The notes beneath the pieces are model-generated. The model was given only the letters and a program-made list of their open reading frames with translations. It was not told where the DNA came from and searched no databases. Positions 37,429-47,799 of a stretch of DNA of 64,000 bases are shown one piece after another. Within the stretch, counting starts at the first letter, position 1. Every line of letters starts with the position of its first letter. Source of the DNA: Lentilitoribacter sp. Alg239-R112 (GTDB taxonomy: Bacteria; Pseudomonadota; Alphaproteobacteria; Rhizobiales; Rhizobiaceae); contig NZ_LS999833.1 in assembly GCF_900537175.1 (NCBI RefSeq), positions 2,170,001 to 2,234,000 on the forward strand, given 5' to 3'. A program made the position numbers and the translations under genes.

Positions 37429-39228
37429 CTAGCCGTTATATTTTACAACAGGTAAGAAGTTTACCGCACTCCCCGCAAATGACTTTTGTATCAGCTGTGT
37501 ATTGTTGGTTTTGGAAAAACCATTCGCGTAAACCGTCTTCGGCGGCTTGCGCATAAACCTGTTAACAAAACGCGCCTCCCGTGCAGGCGGTTTCATGGTT
37601 ACAATACTCTCCGGCGACATTGCAACTTTCGAGATTTTAATTTGTTCCAAATCTGGAGTGGCAGCGCGTGACTTATATTTGGCAACAAGCGCATCTCTTA
37701 GATTCGGACGACCTTTTTTACTTGTGCTTACATCGTTAGGGCTCGCGGCAGCGTCTGCGATTGCTTGACTTAAAGCAACACGACTCAAACGATTATGTTC
37801 CCTCAACTGCGGAAGCTCCAGAGAAGCTATATCAATCCGCTTCGGCTCCTTCGCGGGTAGTAAGCCTGCAACCACCGGCGCCGGGATTTCGCCATTCATT
37901 TTGCGTCGTTTATCTGTTTCAATCGCTGCCGTAATGATCGCAGAAAGGCTAGGTAACGCAACTCTTTCAGATGGCTCCTGATAAGCAAGTGCTTCAACAG
38001 CTGCATCAGCTTCATCTGAAAGCTCTAAATTGGCTCCAGATAAAGATGCAACCGATGTTTGATCGAGAACTGGTGTTGGGACATTGGATGCAATGATCGT
38101 AGTTTCTGGGATCCCAGTTTCTGGTACAACCAACTCAGGTTCCTTATTCAGAACTGGATTTTCGGTTTCAACTTGATTATCTTCCAAAATCGCAGCCGGA
38201 ACTGATGTGCCAGCATTTAACAAAATCGGCAAAGGAATATTTTCCTTCGGAAGTTTAGCAAGGTTTTGCGCTACAGTTGGAAGTGCGGCGACCTCAACCC
38301 TTTCATTGCCAGATGGGGCAACGGGAGTGACTTCCCGTTCATTGTTTTTATTACTACGTCCGAACAATGATGCAATTAAGCCTCTCGACTGGGTGGTCTC
38401 TTTTTTCGTATTTTTACCACTCGCCGCATTCGTATTGGCTTTCGCAACAAGAACAGGTGTTGATTTTGGTTTTGTAACGATTTTTGGAGTTACAACCTTA
38501 CCTTTACGACGTTTGTATTCTGCAAGAGCAGTTCGATAACCCGGCAACGGCTTACCATCTGTTGGCAAGTGCAATGTTTTGCCATTTGGAAATAATTTCA
38601 CCAGCTCTTTGCGCGACATACGTGGCCAAGCTCGAACACTACCTACATCAAGATGGACAAATGGCGACGCAGACCTTGGATAGTAACCAACACCACCACC
38701 TTGCAGCTTCATACCAATCGCGCGTAGCTTACTTATTTTAACACCCGGAATATAAAAATCGATGGCCCGCCCAACCATGTGTTGGCTCTTCTTGGCTTGA
38801 CCGCCACGCGTTTTCCTTAGCATTTCATTGGTTTTTGGTGAACGATAAGCTGACACGACATGAATATAATTCTTCGCACCTGATTGACGGTAAGTTTCCC
38901 ACAACACATCAAATAACCGCGGATCCATGTTTGTTGGTTCGTTCTGACGCCAATCCCGCAAAAATCGATTAAGCTTTTTCAAGCCAGCTTTATCATATCG
39001 GCCATTTTTTTTGAACGTGATTTTTGCACGTTCCTTCGTATGCGTGAAATATAACTTGAGTGATTTAGTTTGTGCATGCGCCACACCGGATACAGACATA
39101 TCGAGACCGAGCGTAGCAGTAAAACAAAATGCAAAAACTAGCATCATACCCAAAAGTCTTGAACAAGACTTTTGAATTGACCGTTCAGGATAATCGATAT
39201 CCAAAGTTTTTTGCAAGATCGCCCTCAT
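37429..39228 (-). CDS. DUF882 (YcbK-like, peptidase M15 fold) envelope protein with long Ala/Pro-rich tail
   Basis: The protein has 599 residues from the ATG at 39228; the frame extends to a TTG at 39309. A signal sequence or anchor (about 25-50) precedes the M15/DUF882 domain (about 55-205). This domain has HVVSAYRSPKTNEML, SQHMVGRAIDFYIPG and SPFVHLDVGSVRAWPR; the His and Asp residues fit zinc ligands of D,D- or L,D-carboxypeptidases. A tail of about 350 low-complexity residues follows. It may cleave or bind peptidoglycan peptides; activity is unproven. Confidence 0.83.
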   Translation of the reverse strand: MRAILQKTLDIDYPERSIQKSCSRLLGMMLVFAFCFTATLGLDMSVSGVAHAQTKSLKLYFTHTKERAKITFKKNGRYDKAGLKKLNRFLRDWRQNEPTNMDPRLFDVLWETYRQSGAKNYIHVVSAYRSPKTNEMLRKTRGGQAKKSQHMVGRAIDFYIPGVKISKLRAIGMKLQGGGVGYYPRSASPFVHLDVGSVRAWPRMSRKELVKLFPNGKTLHLPTDGKPLPGYRTALAEYKRRKGKVVTPKIVTKPKSTPVLVAKANTNAASGKNTKKETTQSRGLIASLFGRSNKNNEREVTPVAPSGNERVEVAALPTVAQNLAKLPKENIPLPILLNAGTSVPAAILEDNQVETENPVLNKEPELVVPETGIPETTIIASNVPTPVLDQTSVASLSGANLELSDEADAAVEALAYQEPSERVALPSLSAIITAAIETDKRRKMNGEIPAPVVAGLLPAKEPKRIDIASLELPQLREHNRLSRVALSQAIADAAASPNDVSTSKKGRPNLRDALVAKYKSRAATPDLEQIKISKVAMSPESIVTMKPPAREARFVNRFMRKPPKTVYANGFSKTNNTQLIQKSFAGSAVNFLPVVKYNG

Positions 39229-39512
39229 ACATAAACGCCGTCGATGCTGGTAATACCTTATAAATGGGGTAACATCGTGGCAACTGCAACCCCTAAGAAA
39301 GTTAGCCAAATTATAGTAAATAGATTGCTAATAACTCCTTAAACTTAATTACAATTCACGGATAGTAATAATCTGGTAATGATAAGCGGAAATTCAATCA
39401 CCAAAACTTACATTCCGATGCTAGAATTTACCGCAGAATACGCTTTCCAAAATCAATATGAACTGATTAAAGTCACATCATTAGCCATTGCTCCAAATCG
39501 AGGAATCTTTAA

Positions 39513-41366
39513 GTGAACACCAAGCTAGAAACACGAACATTTAGCAATTCAAACACCTCAACAGATAACACAGATTTGGGAGATCTTCCAACGTGGAATT
39601 TGGCAGATCTCTACTCATCAATGGATGCACCTGAACTTCAACATGACCGAGATTGGGTTATGGAAGCTTCAACTAAATTCGAGAAAACCTGGAAGGGTAA
39701 GCTTGAACAGGCAGCCGGCAAAAACAAAAGTGAAGGTTTGGGAGCCGCAATAGAACAATTTGAAAAAATTGAAGATGTGATGGGCCGGCTTATGTCATTT
39801 GCAAGCCTTGCATACTTTTCCGATACATTGGACGAGCAAAGCGCAAAGTTTTATGGTGACATGCAAGGGCATATCACGGATGCAAGCACAAAACTTTTGT
39901 TTTTTGGCCTTGAACTTAATAAACTCGATCAAGATCTAATCAATAAGGCGTTTTCCAGCGACCCACTTGCGGCGAAATACGAACCTTGGGTCACAGACCT
40001 TCAAAAAGACAAGCCCTATCAACTTGAAGATCGAATTGAACAATTGTTCCACGAAAAATCTATGACAGGCCACGGCGCATGGAACAGACTATTTGACGAA
40101 ACCATGTCTGACCTCAGATTTGAAGTGAATGGTGAAACACTTTCAATTGAGCAAACTTTAAACCTATTACAGGATAATGACCCAAAGGTTCGAGAAACTG
40201 CGGGTCAGGCACTTATTGCAACTTTTTCTGAAAATTTGCGTATTTTCACGTTAATTTCCAACACTTTAGCTAAAGACATGGAAATTTCAGATCGCTGGCG
40301 CGGTTTTGAAGACGTTGCAGATAGCCGCCATCTTGCTAATCGAGTGGAGCGCGAAGTTGTTGGCGCATTGGCCAGCGCCGTCAGAGATGCTTACCCTCGC
40401 CTGTCCCATCGTTATTACAAGCTAAAGGCTAAATGGCTCGGTGTTGAACAACTTAACTTTTGGGATCGAAATGCACCATTACCAGAAACATCAAAGTCGC
40501 TGATCTCATGGGAAAATGCAAAAGATATCGTCCTATCTGCCTACAATGAATTTTCACCGGAAATGGCCAATATAGCGGGCGACTTCTTTGATAAATTATG
40601 GATCGATGCACCTGTTCGTCACGGTAAAGCCCCAGGCGCATTTGCCCATCCTACCGTACCATCAGCGCATCCATATGTTTTGGTCAATTATATGGGCAAA
40701 GCTAGAGATGTTATGACACTGGCACATGAACTTGGCCACGGTGTGCACCAAGTTCTTGCCGGAGATCAAGGCGCATTAATGGCCTCAACTCCGCTCACAC
40801 TTGCTGAAACTGCATCTGTTTTTGGAGAAATGCTTACATTCCGCGCTATCTTAAAAAAGACCGAAGATAAACGCGAACGCAAAGCCATATTGGCGCAAAA
40901 AGTCGAGGACATGATAAATACCGTTGTTCGCCAAATTGCGTTTTACGAGTTTGAGCGTAAACTCCACACTGCCCGTCGCGAAGGAGAGTTGACGTCTGAA
41001 CAAATTGGCAAGTTATGGATGTCTGTGCAAGCTGACAGTTTAGGGCCAGCAATCAAGCTTAATGAAGGTTACGAAACATTCTGGACATACATTCCACACT
41101 TCATTCATTCACCTTTTTATGTATATGCATATGCGTTTGGAGATTGTCTGGTTAACTCACTCTATGCCGTTTACCAAAATGCTGACGAGGGCTTTCAGAA
41201 CCGTTATTTTGACATGCTTAAAGCTGGCGGCACCAAACATCATAGCGAACTGTTAAAGCCATTTGGATTGGATGCATCTCAATCTGATTTTTGGAATCAA
41301 GGACTTTCCATGATCGAAAGCTTAATCGACGAATTGGAAGCACTAGACGCAGAATTGAGCGAATAA
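39513..41366 (+). CDS. pepF: Oligoendopeptidase F, M3 family
   Basis: The 617-residue zinc metallopeptidase carries the HExxH motif in MTLAHELGHGVHQVLAG (His, Glu, His), with the downstream Glu in ETASVFGEML. It starts at GTG 39513 with AGGAA upstream. It cleaves small peptides in the cytoplasm. The 284-base gap before it shows nothing firm beyond AT-rich DNA. It is followed at 69 bases by a lipoprotein gene. Confidence 0.95.
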   Translation: MNTKLETRTFSNSNTSTDNTDLGDLPTWNLADLYSSMDAPELQHDRDWVMEASTKFEKTWKGKLEQAAGKNKSEGLGAAIEQFEKIEDVMGRLMSFASLAYFSDTLDEQSAKFYGDMQGHITDASTKLLFFGLELNKLDQDLINKAFSSDPLAAKYEPWVTDLQKDKPYQLEDRIEQLFHEKSMTGHGAWNRLFDETMSDLRFEVNGETLSIEQTLNLLQDNDPKVRETAGQALIATFSENLRIFTLISNTLAKDMEISDRWRGFEDVADSRHLANRVEREVVGALASAVRDAYPRLSHRYYKLKAKWLGVEQLNFWDRNAPLPETSKSLISWENAKDIVLSAYNEFSPEMANIAGDFFDKLWIDAPVRHGKAPGAFAHPTVPSAHPYVLVNYMGKARDVMTLAHELGHGVHQVLAGDQGALMASTPLTLAETASVFGEMLTFRAILKKTEDKRERKAILAQKVEDMINTVVRQIAFYEFERKLHTARREGELTSEQIGKLWMSVQADSLGPAIKLNEGYETFWTYIPHFIHSPFYVYAYAFGDCLVNSLYAVYQNADEGFQNRYFDMLKAGGTKHHSELLKPFGLDASQSDFWNQGLSMIESLIDELEALDAELSE

Positions 41367-41435
41367 TCTGATTTTGCCTTGTTTTTGCCATGCAAACAAC
41401 GCAAATAAAGAAAATACGGATTAAAGGGGACGATT

Positions 41436-41798
41436 ATGTTGGGACTTAAAAAAACTGTAACCTTGGCCATAACCGCCATTGCACTCACTGCTTGCCAAAC
41501 ACAATCTGATTATCGTTCAACCGCCCCCACTTCTGGTTTTGAAGGCCAATGGCTTGATCAAAATGGAATATTATCCACCTTTTACAACGGCGAATTCCAA
41601 ACCAAAACGACTGATGGAACAAACACATTGCTGGCAGTTGGCAATTATACACAAGTTAGCCCTACACTGGCTGAAATTGAAGTTAAGTCTCTTGTTCGTA
41701 AAACAGTTTCGAAGGTGAACTGCTCACTGGCAACAAGCTCTCGACTTAATTGCACATCTAGTGGCGGTGCGCAGTTTACGTTGTTCCGGCAAGCATAA
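41436..41798 (+). CDS. Omp10-like outer-membrane lipoprotein
   Basis: The 120-residue lipoprotein has lipobox LTAC (Cys20). The mature part resembles Brucella Omp10 in memory: GFEGQWLDQNGILSTFYNGE, LLAVGNYTQVSPTLAEIEVK, then VSKVNCSLATSSRLNCTSS. The two cysteines at the C-terminal NC repeats may form a disulfide. Omp10 is a surface-exposed Rhizobiales lipoprotein affecting virulence in Brucella; mechanism unclear. AAAGGGG precedes the ATG. Confidence 0.8.
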   Translation: MLGLKKTVTLAITAIALTACQTQSDYRSTAPTSGFEGQWLDQNGILSTFYNGEFQTKTTDGTNTLLAVGNYTQVSPTLAEIEVKSLVRKTVSKVNCSLATSSRLNCTSSGGAQFTLFRQA

Positions 41799-41963
41799 TA
41801 AATTTGCGACAACTTAGTTAAATTTCAAACGGTGGAAATCGTTTGCTGTGCGAAATTCTATTGACAAATCTCATATTCCCTCGTCACATTGTCGATATAT
41901 ACATCAGCTAGGTAATCGGAATATTTTCTAATTACACGTGCTTAAATAGGGAGAATTTTCACA

Positions 41964-43559
41964 ATGAAGATAAAGTCAAAGTTATTATTGGGTGCAGCGG
42001 CACTTATGTTGTCAACCGCTGCAGCTCAAGCCGACTATAAGTTAACAATTTTGCACATAAATGATGTTCACTCGCGCATTGAACCCATCAATAAGTATGA
42101 TTCGACCTGCCGTGCATCTGATAATCTTGCTGGTTCTTGCTTTGGTGGCATGGCCAGAGTTAAAACAGCAATCGATCTGCGCCGCAATGCGCTGAACACC
42201 GCAGGAGCAAATGTTCTGACACTCGATGCCGGTGATCAATTTCAAGGGTCGCTCTTTTATTCTACCTACAAAGGTAGTGTTGCAGTTGATCTCATGAATA
42301 AAATTGGCTTTGACGCCATGGCTGTCGGCAACCATGAATTTGATGATGGGCCAGAGAAATTAGCTGAATTTGCAACAGCGGCACAATTTCCAATTCTGTT
42401 TGCAAATACAGACATCTCAAAAGAACCTTTACTTAAAGACAAAATCCAAAGCCATATTGTCAAAGAAATTGGCGGCGAAAAAGTAGCAATTATTGGAGTT
42501 CTCGCTGAAGATACAGCGGAAACATCTTCGCCGGGGAAAAATATTGCTTTTGTACAATCTGAAGAAACATTGAAGCAAACCGTTGCCGAGCTTGAGGCTG
42601 CCGGCATCAATAAGATTGTCGTTCTCTCTCATGTTGGTATTGAACGAGACAAGGAAATAGCTGCTGCGGTTGATGGTATTGATGTCATTGTCGGTGGACA
42701 TAGCCACACTTTACTTGATGAATATCCAACCGTCGTCAACGCACCAAACGGTAAACCGGTTCAAATTGTTCAAGCTTACGCATATTCAAAATACCTCGGA
42801 GAACTAACAGTCGACTTCGACGATGAAGGCAATGTCACAAAAGCAAAAGGAGCACCCTGGCTACTCAACGCTATGGTGCCTGAAGATGAAGAATTCCTTG
42901 CTTATATAAAGGAAAAGGGCGCTCCTATTGAGGAGTTGAAAACAAAAGTTATTGGCGCAAGTACCGCAACTATCGAAGGCAGTCGTGATATTTGCCGTCA
43001 GATGGAATGTGCAATGGGTAACCTTGTTTCAGACGCAATGCTTGACCGCGTAAAATCCCAGGGTGTCACAATAGCCTTCCAAAACAGCGGCGGTCTTCGT
43101 GCTTCTATTGACGAGGGTGAATTGACCATGGGTGAAGTCTTGACCGTTCTCCCCTTTCAAAACACCTTGGCAACCTTTGAAATAACAGGGGCTGGCCTGT
43201 TAGAAGCACTTGAAAACGGCGTGAGTCAATATGACAAAGTAGCAGGTCGTTTCCCTCAAGTTGCTGGAATGACATTTACTTTCGACAAAAATTCAGAGGT
43301 CGGGTCCAGAATTTCTGACGTAATGGTGCAAGCAGCAGATGGAACATTTGGCCCAATTGATTCTGATGCGACTTATGGCGTTGTAACCAACAATTACGTT
43401 CGTCAGGGCGGAGATGGTTATAATGTTTTTGAAACGAAAGCGACAGCTGCATATGATTATGGCCCAGGGCTCGAACAGGTCGTTGCAGATTATATTGCTG
43501 CCAAGGGCGGTTCATACACCCCCTATACAGATGGTAGAATTAAGAGCTTAAACCAATAA
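41964..43559 (+). CDS. Periplasmic 5'-nucleotidase / UDP-sugar hydrolase family
   Basis: The 531-residue protein has a signal peptide ending AQA near residue 23. A metallophosphoesterase domain follows (ILHINDVHSRIEP; GNHEFDDGPEKL; VGGHSHTLLDEYP), then the C-terminal 5'-nucleotidase substrate domain (NSGGLRASIDEGELTMGE; PFQNTLATFEITG). It releases phosphate and nucleosides from external nucleotides. No pho box was found upstream. It is ended by a clear terminator. Confidence 0.93.
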   Translation: MKIKSKLLLGAAALMLSTAAAQADYKLTILHINDVHSRIEPINKYDSTCRASDNLAGSCFGGMARVKTAIDLRRNALNTAGANVLTLDAGDQFQGSLFYSTYKGSVAVDLMNKIGFDAMAVGNHEFDDGPEKLAEFATAAQFPILFANTDISKEPLLKDKIQSHIVKEIGGEKVAIIGVLAEDTAETSSPGKNIAFVQSEETLKQTVAELEAAGINKIVVLSHVGIERDKEIAAAVDGIDVIVGGHSHTLLDEYPTVVNAPNGKPVQIVQAYAYSKYLGELTVDFDDEGNVTKAKGAPWLLNAMVPEDEEFLAYIKEKGAPIEELKTKVIGASTATIEGSRDICRQMECAMGNLVSDAMLDRVKSQGVTIAFQNSGGLRASIDEGELTMGEVLTVLPFQNTLATFEITGAGLLEALENGVSQYDKVAGRFPQVAGMTFTFDKNSEVGSRISDVMVQAADGTFGPIDSDATYGVVTNNYVRQGGDGYNVFETKATAAYDYGPGLEQVVADYIAAKGGSYTPYTDGRIKSLNQ

Positions 43560-43578
43560 AAGTTCTTAAAAGCTGATG

Positions 43579-43610
43579 AAGGCCCGATAACTGTCGGGCC
43601 TTTTCATTTT
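43579..43610 (+). terminator. Rho-independent terminator after the 5'-nucleotidase
   Basis: AAGGCCCGA (43579-43587) and TCGGGCCTT (43594-43602) are perfect arms with a 6-base loop, followed by TTCATTTTT. Confidence 0.85.
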
Positions 43611-43682
43611 TCGCCTGCGGCAATAAGTTTATTCAAAAACAGCACATTAAAACTGCTCCAAATTGCAAGTTCCAACGTATAG

Positions 43683-43699
43683 TTTATATAGATTCTAAA
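43683..43699 (+). promoter_or_regulatory. Irr-box (ICE)-like site upstream of hemH
   Basis: TTTATAT-AGA-TTCTAAA compares with the rhizobial iron-control element TTTAGAA-N3-TTCTAAA, matching 12 of 14 defined bases with a perfect right half. It lies 27 bases before the hemH ATG. Irr represses haem genes under iron limitation in rhizobia, so position and gene agree. Confidence 0.45.
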
Positions 43700-43725
43700 T
43701 TAACGGAAAAAGCGATTTTACCCAC

Positions 43726-44766
43726 ATGCCATTTAAACACGTACCTACAATTCTGCCAAAAGAACACCCGCCTGTAAACATTGGAAAGGTCGGTGTGCTT
43801 CTCGTTAATCTTGGCACACCAGATGGCACTGATTACACATCTATGCGTAGATATTTAAAAGAGTTTTTAACAGATGCCCGTGTTATCGAGTGGCCGAAAG
43901 CTCTTTGGTATCCAATTCTGTTTGGCATAATTTTGAACAAAAGACCGCAAAAAGTCGGAGAAGCATACAAATCTATCTGGAATAATGATCTGGATGAGAG
44001 CTATTTACGGACATATACGCGAAATCAATCTGATAAACTCAGCGAAATTATGAAACCCCATGAACATATTATTGTTGATTGGGCTATGCGCTATGGACAA
44101 CCATCCATTCCAGATAAAATCATGACGCTAAAAAATGCAGGCTGTGAACGTATCTTGCTATTCCCACTTTACCCGCAATATGCGGCAGCAACAACCGCGA
44201 CAGTTAATGACAAAGCCTTCAAAACACTTCTAGACATGCGTTGGCAACCTGCTCTACGTTCGGTTCCTGCTTATCATGATGACCCCGTTTATATCGACGC
44301 GCTGGCGCAGTCGATAGAAAAACATTTAGCAAATCTCGATTTTGAACCTGAAAAAGTCATTGCGTCTTATCATGGCATCCCACAATCTTATTTCAAAAAG
44401 GGTGATCCTTATCATTGCCATTGTTACAAGACCTCACGCCTTTTGAAAGATCGACTAGGCTGGAAAGAAGGCCGCTTAATGACTACGTTCCAATCTCGGT
44501 TCGGACCAGAAGAATGGCTCCAGCCATATACCGATGTTACGATTGAAGAACTTGCGAAATCCGGAACGAAGAGCATTGCTATATTCAATCCAGGATTTGT
44601 TTCAGATTGCCTCGAAACCCTTGAAGAAATGGGTGTTGAAGGTAAGGAAATTTTTCATGAACATGGCGGCAAAAACTTCTCTCATATTCCATGTTTAAAT
44701 GACAGCAATGAGGGGATGAACGTTATAGAAGCTGTTGTAAAGCGCGAACTTGGTGGTTGGTTGTAA
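43726..44766 (+). CDS. hemH: Ferrochelatase HemH
   Basis: The 346-residue enzyme has GVLLVNLGTPDGTDYTSMRR, VDWAMRYGQPSI, LLFPLYPQYAAATTATVND and the signature IASYHGIPQSYFKKGDPYHC (catalytic His). The C-terminal half has FNPGFVSDCLETLEE. It inserts ferrous iron into protoporphyrin IX at the membrane surface, the last step of haem synthesis. Irr-box-like sequence upstream suggests iron control. Length is usual for alphaproteobacteria. Confidence 0.97.
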   Translation: MPFKHVPTILPKEHPPVNIGKVGVLLVNLGTPDGTDYTSMRRYLKEFLTDARVIEWPKALWYPILFGIILNKRPQKVGEAYKSIWNNDLDESYLRTYTRNQSDKLSEIMKPHEHIIVDWAMRYGQPSIPDKIMTLKNAGCERILLFPLYPQYAAATTATVNDKAFKTLLDMRWQPALRSVPAYHDDPVYIDALAQSIEKHLANLDFEPEKVIASYHGIPQSYFKKGDPYHCHCYKTSRLLKDRLGWKEGRLMTTFQSRFGPEEWLQPYTDVTIEELAKSGTKSIAIFNPGFVSDCLETLEEMGVEGKEIFHEHGGKNFSHIPCLNDSNEGMNVIEAVVKRELGGWL

Positions 44767-44843
44767 CACCCGATTTATCTTGAATCTGTCACACGAACAG
44801 CTTATCTAAAAGGCATAAGCTTTTTTAATAGGAGACGTCGCTC

Positions 44844-45821
44844 ATGGTGATTGAAGGTTTGGATATTACAGTTATTGCAATCGTCTTTGTGGCGATTATC
44901 TTTCTCGCATCAGCGGTTAAAACAGTTCCTCAAGGTTTTGCCTATACGGTGGAGCGGTTTGGCAGATATACGGCAACGTTATCGCCGGGTCTGAGAATTA
45001 TTGTTCCGTTCGTTGATCGTATTGGTGCGAAAATGAACATGATGGAACAGGTTCTCGACATTCCCACACAGGAAGTCATTACACGCGACAATGCCTCTGT
45101 TGCAGCAGATGCCGTTGCTTTTTATCAAGTACTGAACGCCGCAGAAGCAGCTTATCAAGTTAATGACTTGCAGCACGCCTTGGTCAACCTGGCGATGACA
45201 AATATCCGTTCAGTTATGGGCTCTATGGACCTTGATGACCTTTTATCAAACCGCGATGCTATTAATGACCGTCTTTTAAAAGTTGTTGATGAGGCCGCGG
45301 CACCATGGGGCATTAAAATTACCCGCGTTGAAATCAAAGACATCGCACCTCCACGTGACCTTATCGAATCTATGGGACGCCAGATGAAAGCGGAACGTGA
45401 AAAGCGTGCCGACATTCTAGAAGCGGAAGGCACTCGAAACTCCCAAATCCTGAGAGCTGAAGGTGAAAAACAAAGCGCCGTTCTTCAAGCTGAAGGACGC
45501 AGGGACGCAGCCTTCCGTGATGCGGAAGCTCGTGAACGTTTGGCAGAGGCCGAAGCTAAAGCTACAACAATGGTTTCTCAGGCTATTTCCGAAGGAAATG
45601 TGCAAGCTATTAACTACTTCGTTGCACAAAAGTATACTGAAGCCCTCACCTCAATTGGTTCAGCCAAGAACTCTAAAGTTGTTCTCATGCCAATGGAAGC
45701 GTCTTCCCTTATTGGTTCGATTAGCGGTATTGGCGCGATTGCTAAAGAAGTCTTCGGTGATGGCGCTGATGATGTCACACGACCAGCCAGAACAACACCA
45801 AGATCAGGCCCAACATCATGA
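44844..45821 (+). CDS. SPFH/Band 7 (QmcA-like stomatin) membrane protein
   Basis: The 325-residue protein has an N-terminal membrane helix (about 8-26). The SPFH domain follows (about 28-185; [35 protein letters not shown]), then an Ala/Glu-rich coiled coil (about 190-260; [20 protein letters not shown]). It forms ring-like scaffolds in the inner membrane and assists FtsH-type proteolysis in some bacteria. Its stop overlaps the NfeD gene start by 4 bases, the classic stomatin-NfeD pair. Confidence 0.93.
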   Translation: MVIEGLDITVIAIVFVAIIFLASAVKTVPQGFAYTVERFGRYTATLSPGLRIIVPFVDRIGAKMNMMEQVLDIPTQEVITRDNASVAADAVAFYQVLNAAEAAYQVNDLQHALVNLAMTNIRSVMGSMDLDDLLSNRDAINDRLLKVVDEAAAPWGIKITRVEIKDIAPPRDLIESMGRQMKAEREKRADILEAEGTRNSQILRAEGEKQSAVLQAEGRRDAAFRDAEARERLAEAEAKATTMVSQAISEGNVQAINYFVAQKYTEALTSIGSAKNSKVVLMPMEASSLIGSISGIGAIAKEVFGDGADDVTRPARTTPRSGPTS

Positions 45822-46276
45822 TTGAGAGCATCGTTACAGAGCTTGGTCCGTGGTCATGGTGGGTTGTAGGCCTACTCTTCCTTGGAATTGAAATCCTGCT
45901 ACCAGGAATTTTCTTTCTCTGGATCGGCGTTGCAGCCATGATAGTTGGTGCAATTTCGTTTGCTCTTTGGGATAGCGCAATTTGGCCTTGGCAATTGCAA
46001 ATAACTGTCTTCGCCATTTTATCTGTTGTTTCTGGATATGCGGGCAAGAAATATATTGGAGATCGTCAACGAGAGAGTGATGAGCCACTTTTAAATCAAC
46101 GAACCGAGGCCTTAGTCGGACGTATTGCAACATTAGAAGAGCCAATCGAAAATGGTCGTGGCCGCATCAAACTCGACGACACATTGTGGGTCATTGAGGG
46201 GCCCGAGTTGAAATCTGGTGAAAAAATCCAAGTCATTTCAGCTTCTTCCAACCGCCTAAAAGTCGCACAAGCCTGA
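45818..46276 (+). CDS. NfeD-family membrane protein (short form)
   Basis: The 152-residue protein has three or four membrane helices (about 12-75) followed by a C-terminal OB-fold (about 88-150; [20 protein letters not shown]). It lacks the ClpP-like protease domain of long NfeD proteins. It pairs with the upstream SPFH protein, coupled by a 4-base overlap, and probably regulates or assembles that ring. Downstream, arms GTTTAGTT (46277-46284) and AACTAAAC (46315-46322) are complementary but too far apart for a normal terminator. Confidence 0.92.
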   Translation: MIESIVTELGPWSWWVVGLLFLGIEILLPGIFFLWIGVAAMIVGAISFALWDSAIWPWQLQITVFAILSVVSGYAGKKYIGDRQRESDEPLLNQRTEALVGRIATLEEPIENGRGRIKLDDTLWVIEGPELKSGEKIQVISASSNRLKVAQA

Positions 46277-46383
46277 GTTTAGTTAAATCATATAGCCTTC
46301 TGTTAATCTTTTTAAACTAAACGTTAACTATAAAGTTTTACGGATTGGTAGGATTTAACTTCCGCTCTGGTGACGGGAAGGCT

Positions 46384-47799
46384 ATGCGAATTGGCACACA
46401 AAATTATGTAGCAAAGAGGCAGGTAATATCCGGCTATGGCATATATGTGTGTTTTCTAGGAATTGGTATACTTGGAATACTGACAAACCACGCCTTAGCG
46501 CAAAGCACTGATGCCTCTCTTGATTTAGCAACACCAAGTTCAGCATCAACTCAAAACACACTCACGGAAACACCTTTGAGGCTCAATTCCCTTACCCCCG
46601 TTACCCAAGGCCGACAAAACCTTCCCTTACAAAACTCATCGAATATAACCAATTCAATAAATGCAGATGACGGAAATGCACCCGGAATTGGGTTAGGTTC
46701 ATTTACTCTACGCCCTTCAGTTCAAACTAGGGTCGTGTATGAAAATGAGAAGACGGACACAACAAACTTAAACCGTGTTTACAATCAAACAACTATTGCA
46801 GCTACCTTACAATCAGACTGGTCACGCCATTCATTAGCAATAAGCGGAACTGGAACATTACAAAAAAATATTAGCGGGACTTTGAATGAAGAACCAAACG
46901 CAGACATTGATGCAGATCTAGAACTCAATCTTAATGATCTACTGACTGCAAACATTCGAGGTGGTTACAATTTCAGGGTCGAAGACCGAACTGATCCGAA
47001 CGCGATTTCCAATGCAACGAGCCAAGCAAATATCCATACGATTAATGGCGAGTTAGCTCTGTCAAAAGATGTCGGCATTATTAGGGGAAGTATTACTGGT
47101 CGCCTTTCAAAAGAAATACATGGCGATGCAATACTTACAAATAACACCAAAGTTTCTGGCGCTGATCGTGATTTACTAAGTTCTGGTTTAGCTCTTAGAA
47201 TTCAATATGCAGCAAACCCTGTCCTCATGCCATTTGTTGAGGGCGAACTTGGGCGTGTAAATTATACTCAAAAAGTCGACAACAATGGCATAAAGAGATC
47301 CTACTCAAATTATGCACTTCGCCTCGGCCTAGACGTCAACCTAAGTGATAAGTTAAGTGGTGATTTTGCTGTTGGATACGTGACAAATAAATTTGATGAT
47401 TCCAGTCTCATAAACCTCAACACATTTGCTATTGATAGCAATTTAAATTGGTCTCCAAGGCGCGGTACAGATGCAACACTTGGTTTTGCGACGGTAATTG
47501 AGCCATCTACCTCGGTCAACGTAAGTGGGGCAGCACTTTACTCATTAACGGCTGGCATCACGCAACAAATATCAAATAATTTGAACGCAAATATTGGTGC
47601 CAACTATAGTCTACGCAGATTTTCCGGCAGCGCGGCACCATCAGATCAAACGATCTACGGCGCAAACGCGGGACTAGATTGGTCAATAAATCGGTACGTT
47701 AGTATGAATGCGGATGCGAGTTATAGCAAAGCACAACAAGCGGGCACCTCTACAATCGATAATGTTACGGTAGGGCTGGGCCTGACACTCACTCGATAG
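46384..47799 (+). CDS. Outer-membrane beta-barrel protein
   Basis: The protein has 471 residues from the ATG at 46384 (MRIGTQNYVAKRQ). A signal peptide ends near ALAQ (residue 40). A Ser/Thr-rich linker and then a long series of alternating amphipathic strands follow (about 120-471; FTLRPSVQTRVVYENEKTD; ASYSKAQQAGTSTIDNVTVG). The last residues, VGLGLTLTR, are not the classic terminal Phe. It resembles rhizobial DUF560/BBP2-type barrels in outline, but I cannot assign a family. It overlaps the convergent hydrolase by 11 bases. Confidence 0.75.
   Translation: MRIGTQNYVAKRQVISGYGIYVCFLGIGILGILTNHALAQSTDASLDLATPSSASTQNTLTETPLRLNSLTPVTQGRQNLPLQNSSNITNSINADDGNAPGIGLGSFTLRPSVQTRVVYENEKTDTTNLNRVYNQTTIAATLQSDWSRHSLAISGTGTLQKNISGTLNEEPNADIDADLELNLNDLLTANIRGGYNFRVEDRTDPNAISNATSQANIHTINGELALSKDVGIIRGSITGRLSKEIHGDAILTNNTKVSGADRDLLSSGLALRIQYAANPVLMPFVEGELGRVNYTQKVDNNGIKRSYSNYALRLGLDVNLSDKLSGDFAVGYVTNKFDDSSLINLNTFAIDSNLNWSPRRGTDATLGFATVIEPSTSVNVSGAALYSLTAGITQQISNNLNANIGANYSLRRFSGSAAPSDQTIYGANAGLDWSINRYVSMNADASYSKAQQAGTSTIDNVTVGLGLTLTR

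Noticed and set aside
46277-46322. Complementary arms after nfeD as a terminator
   Set aside because: The 8-base arms are 30 bases apart, AT-rich and lack a following T tract.
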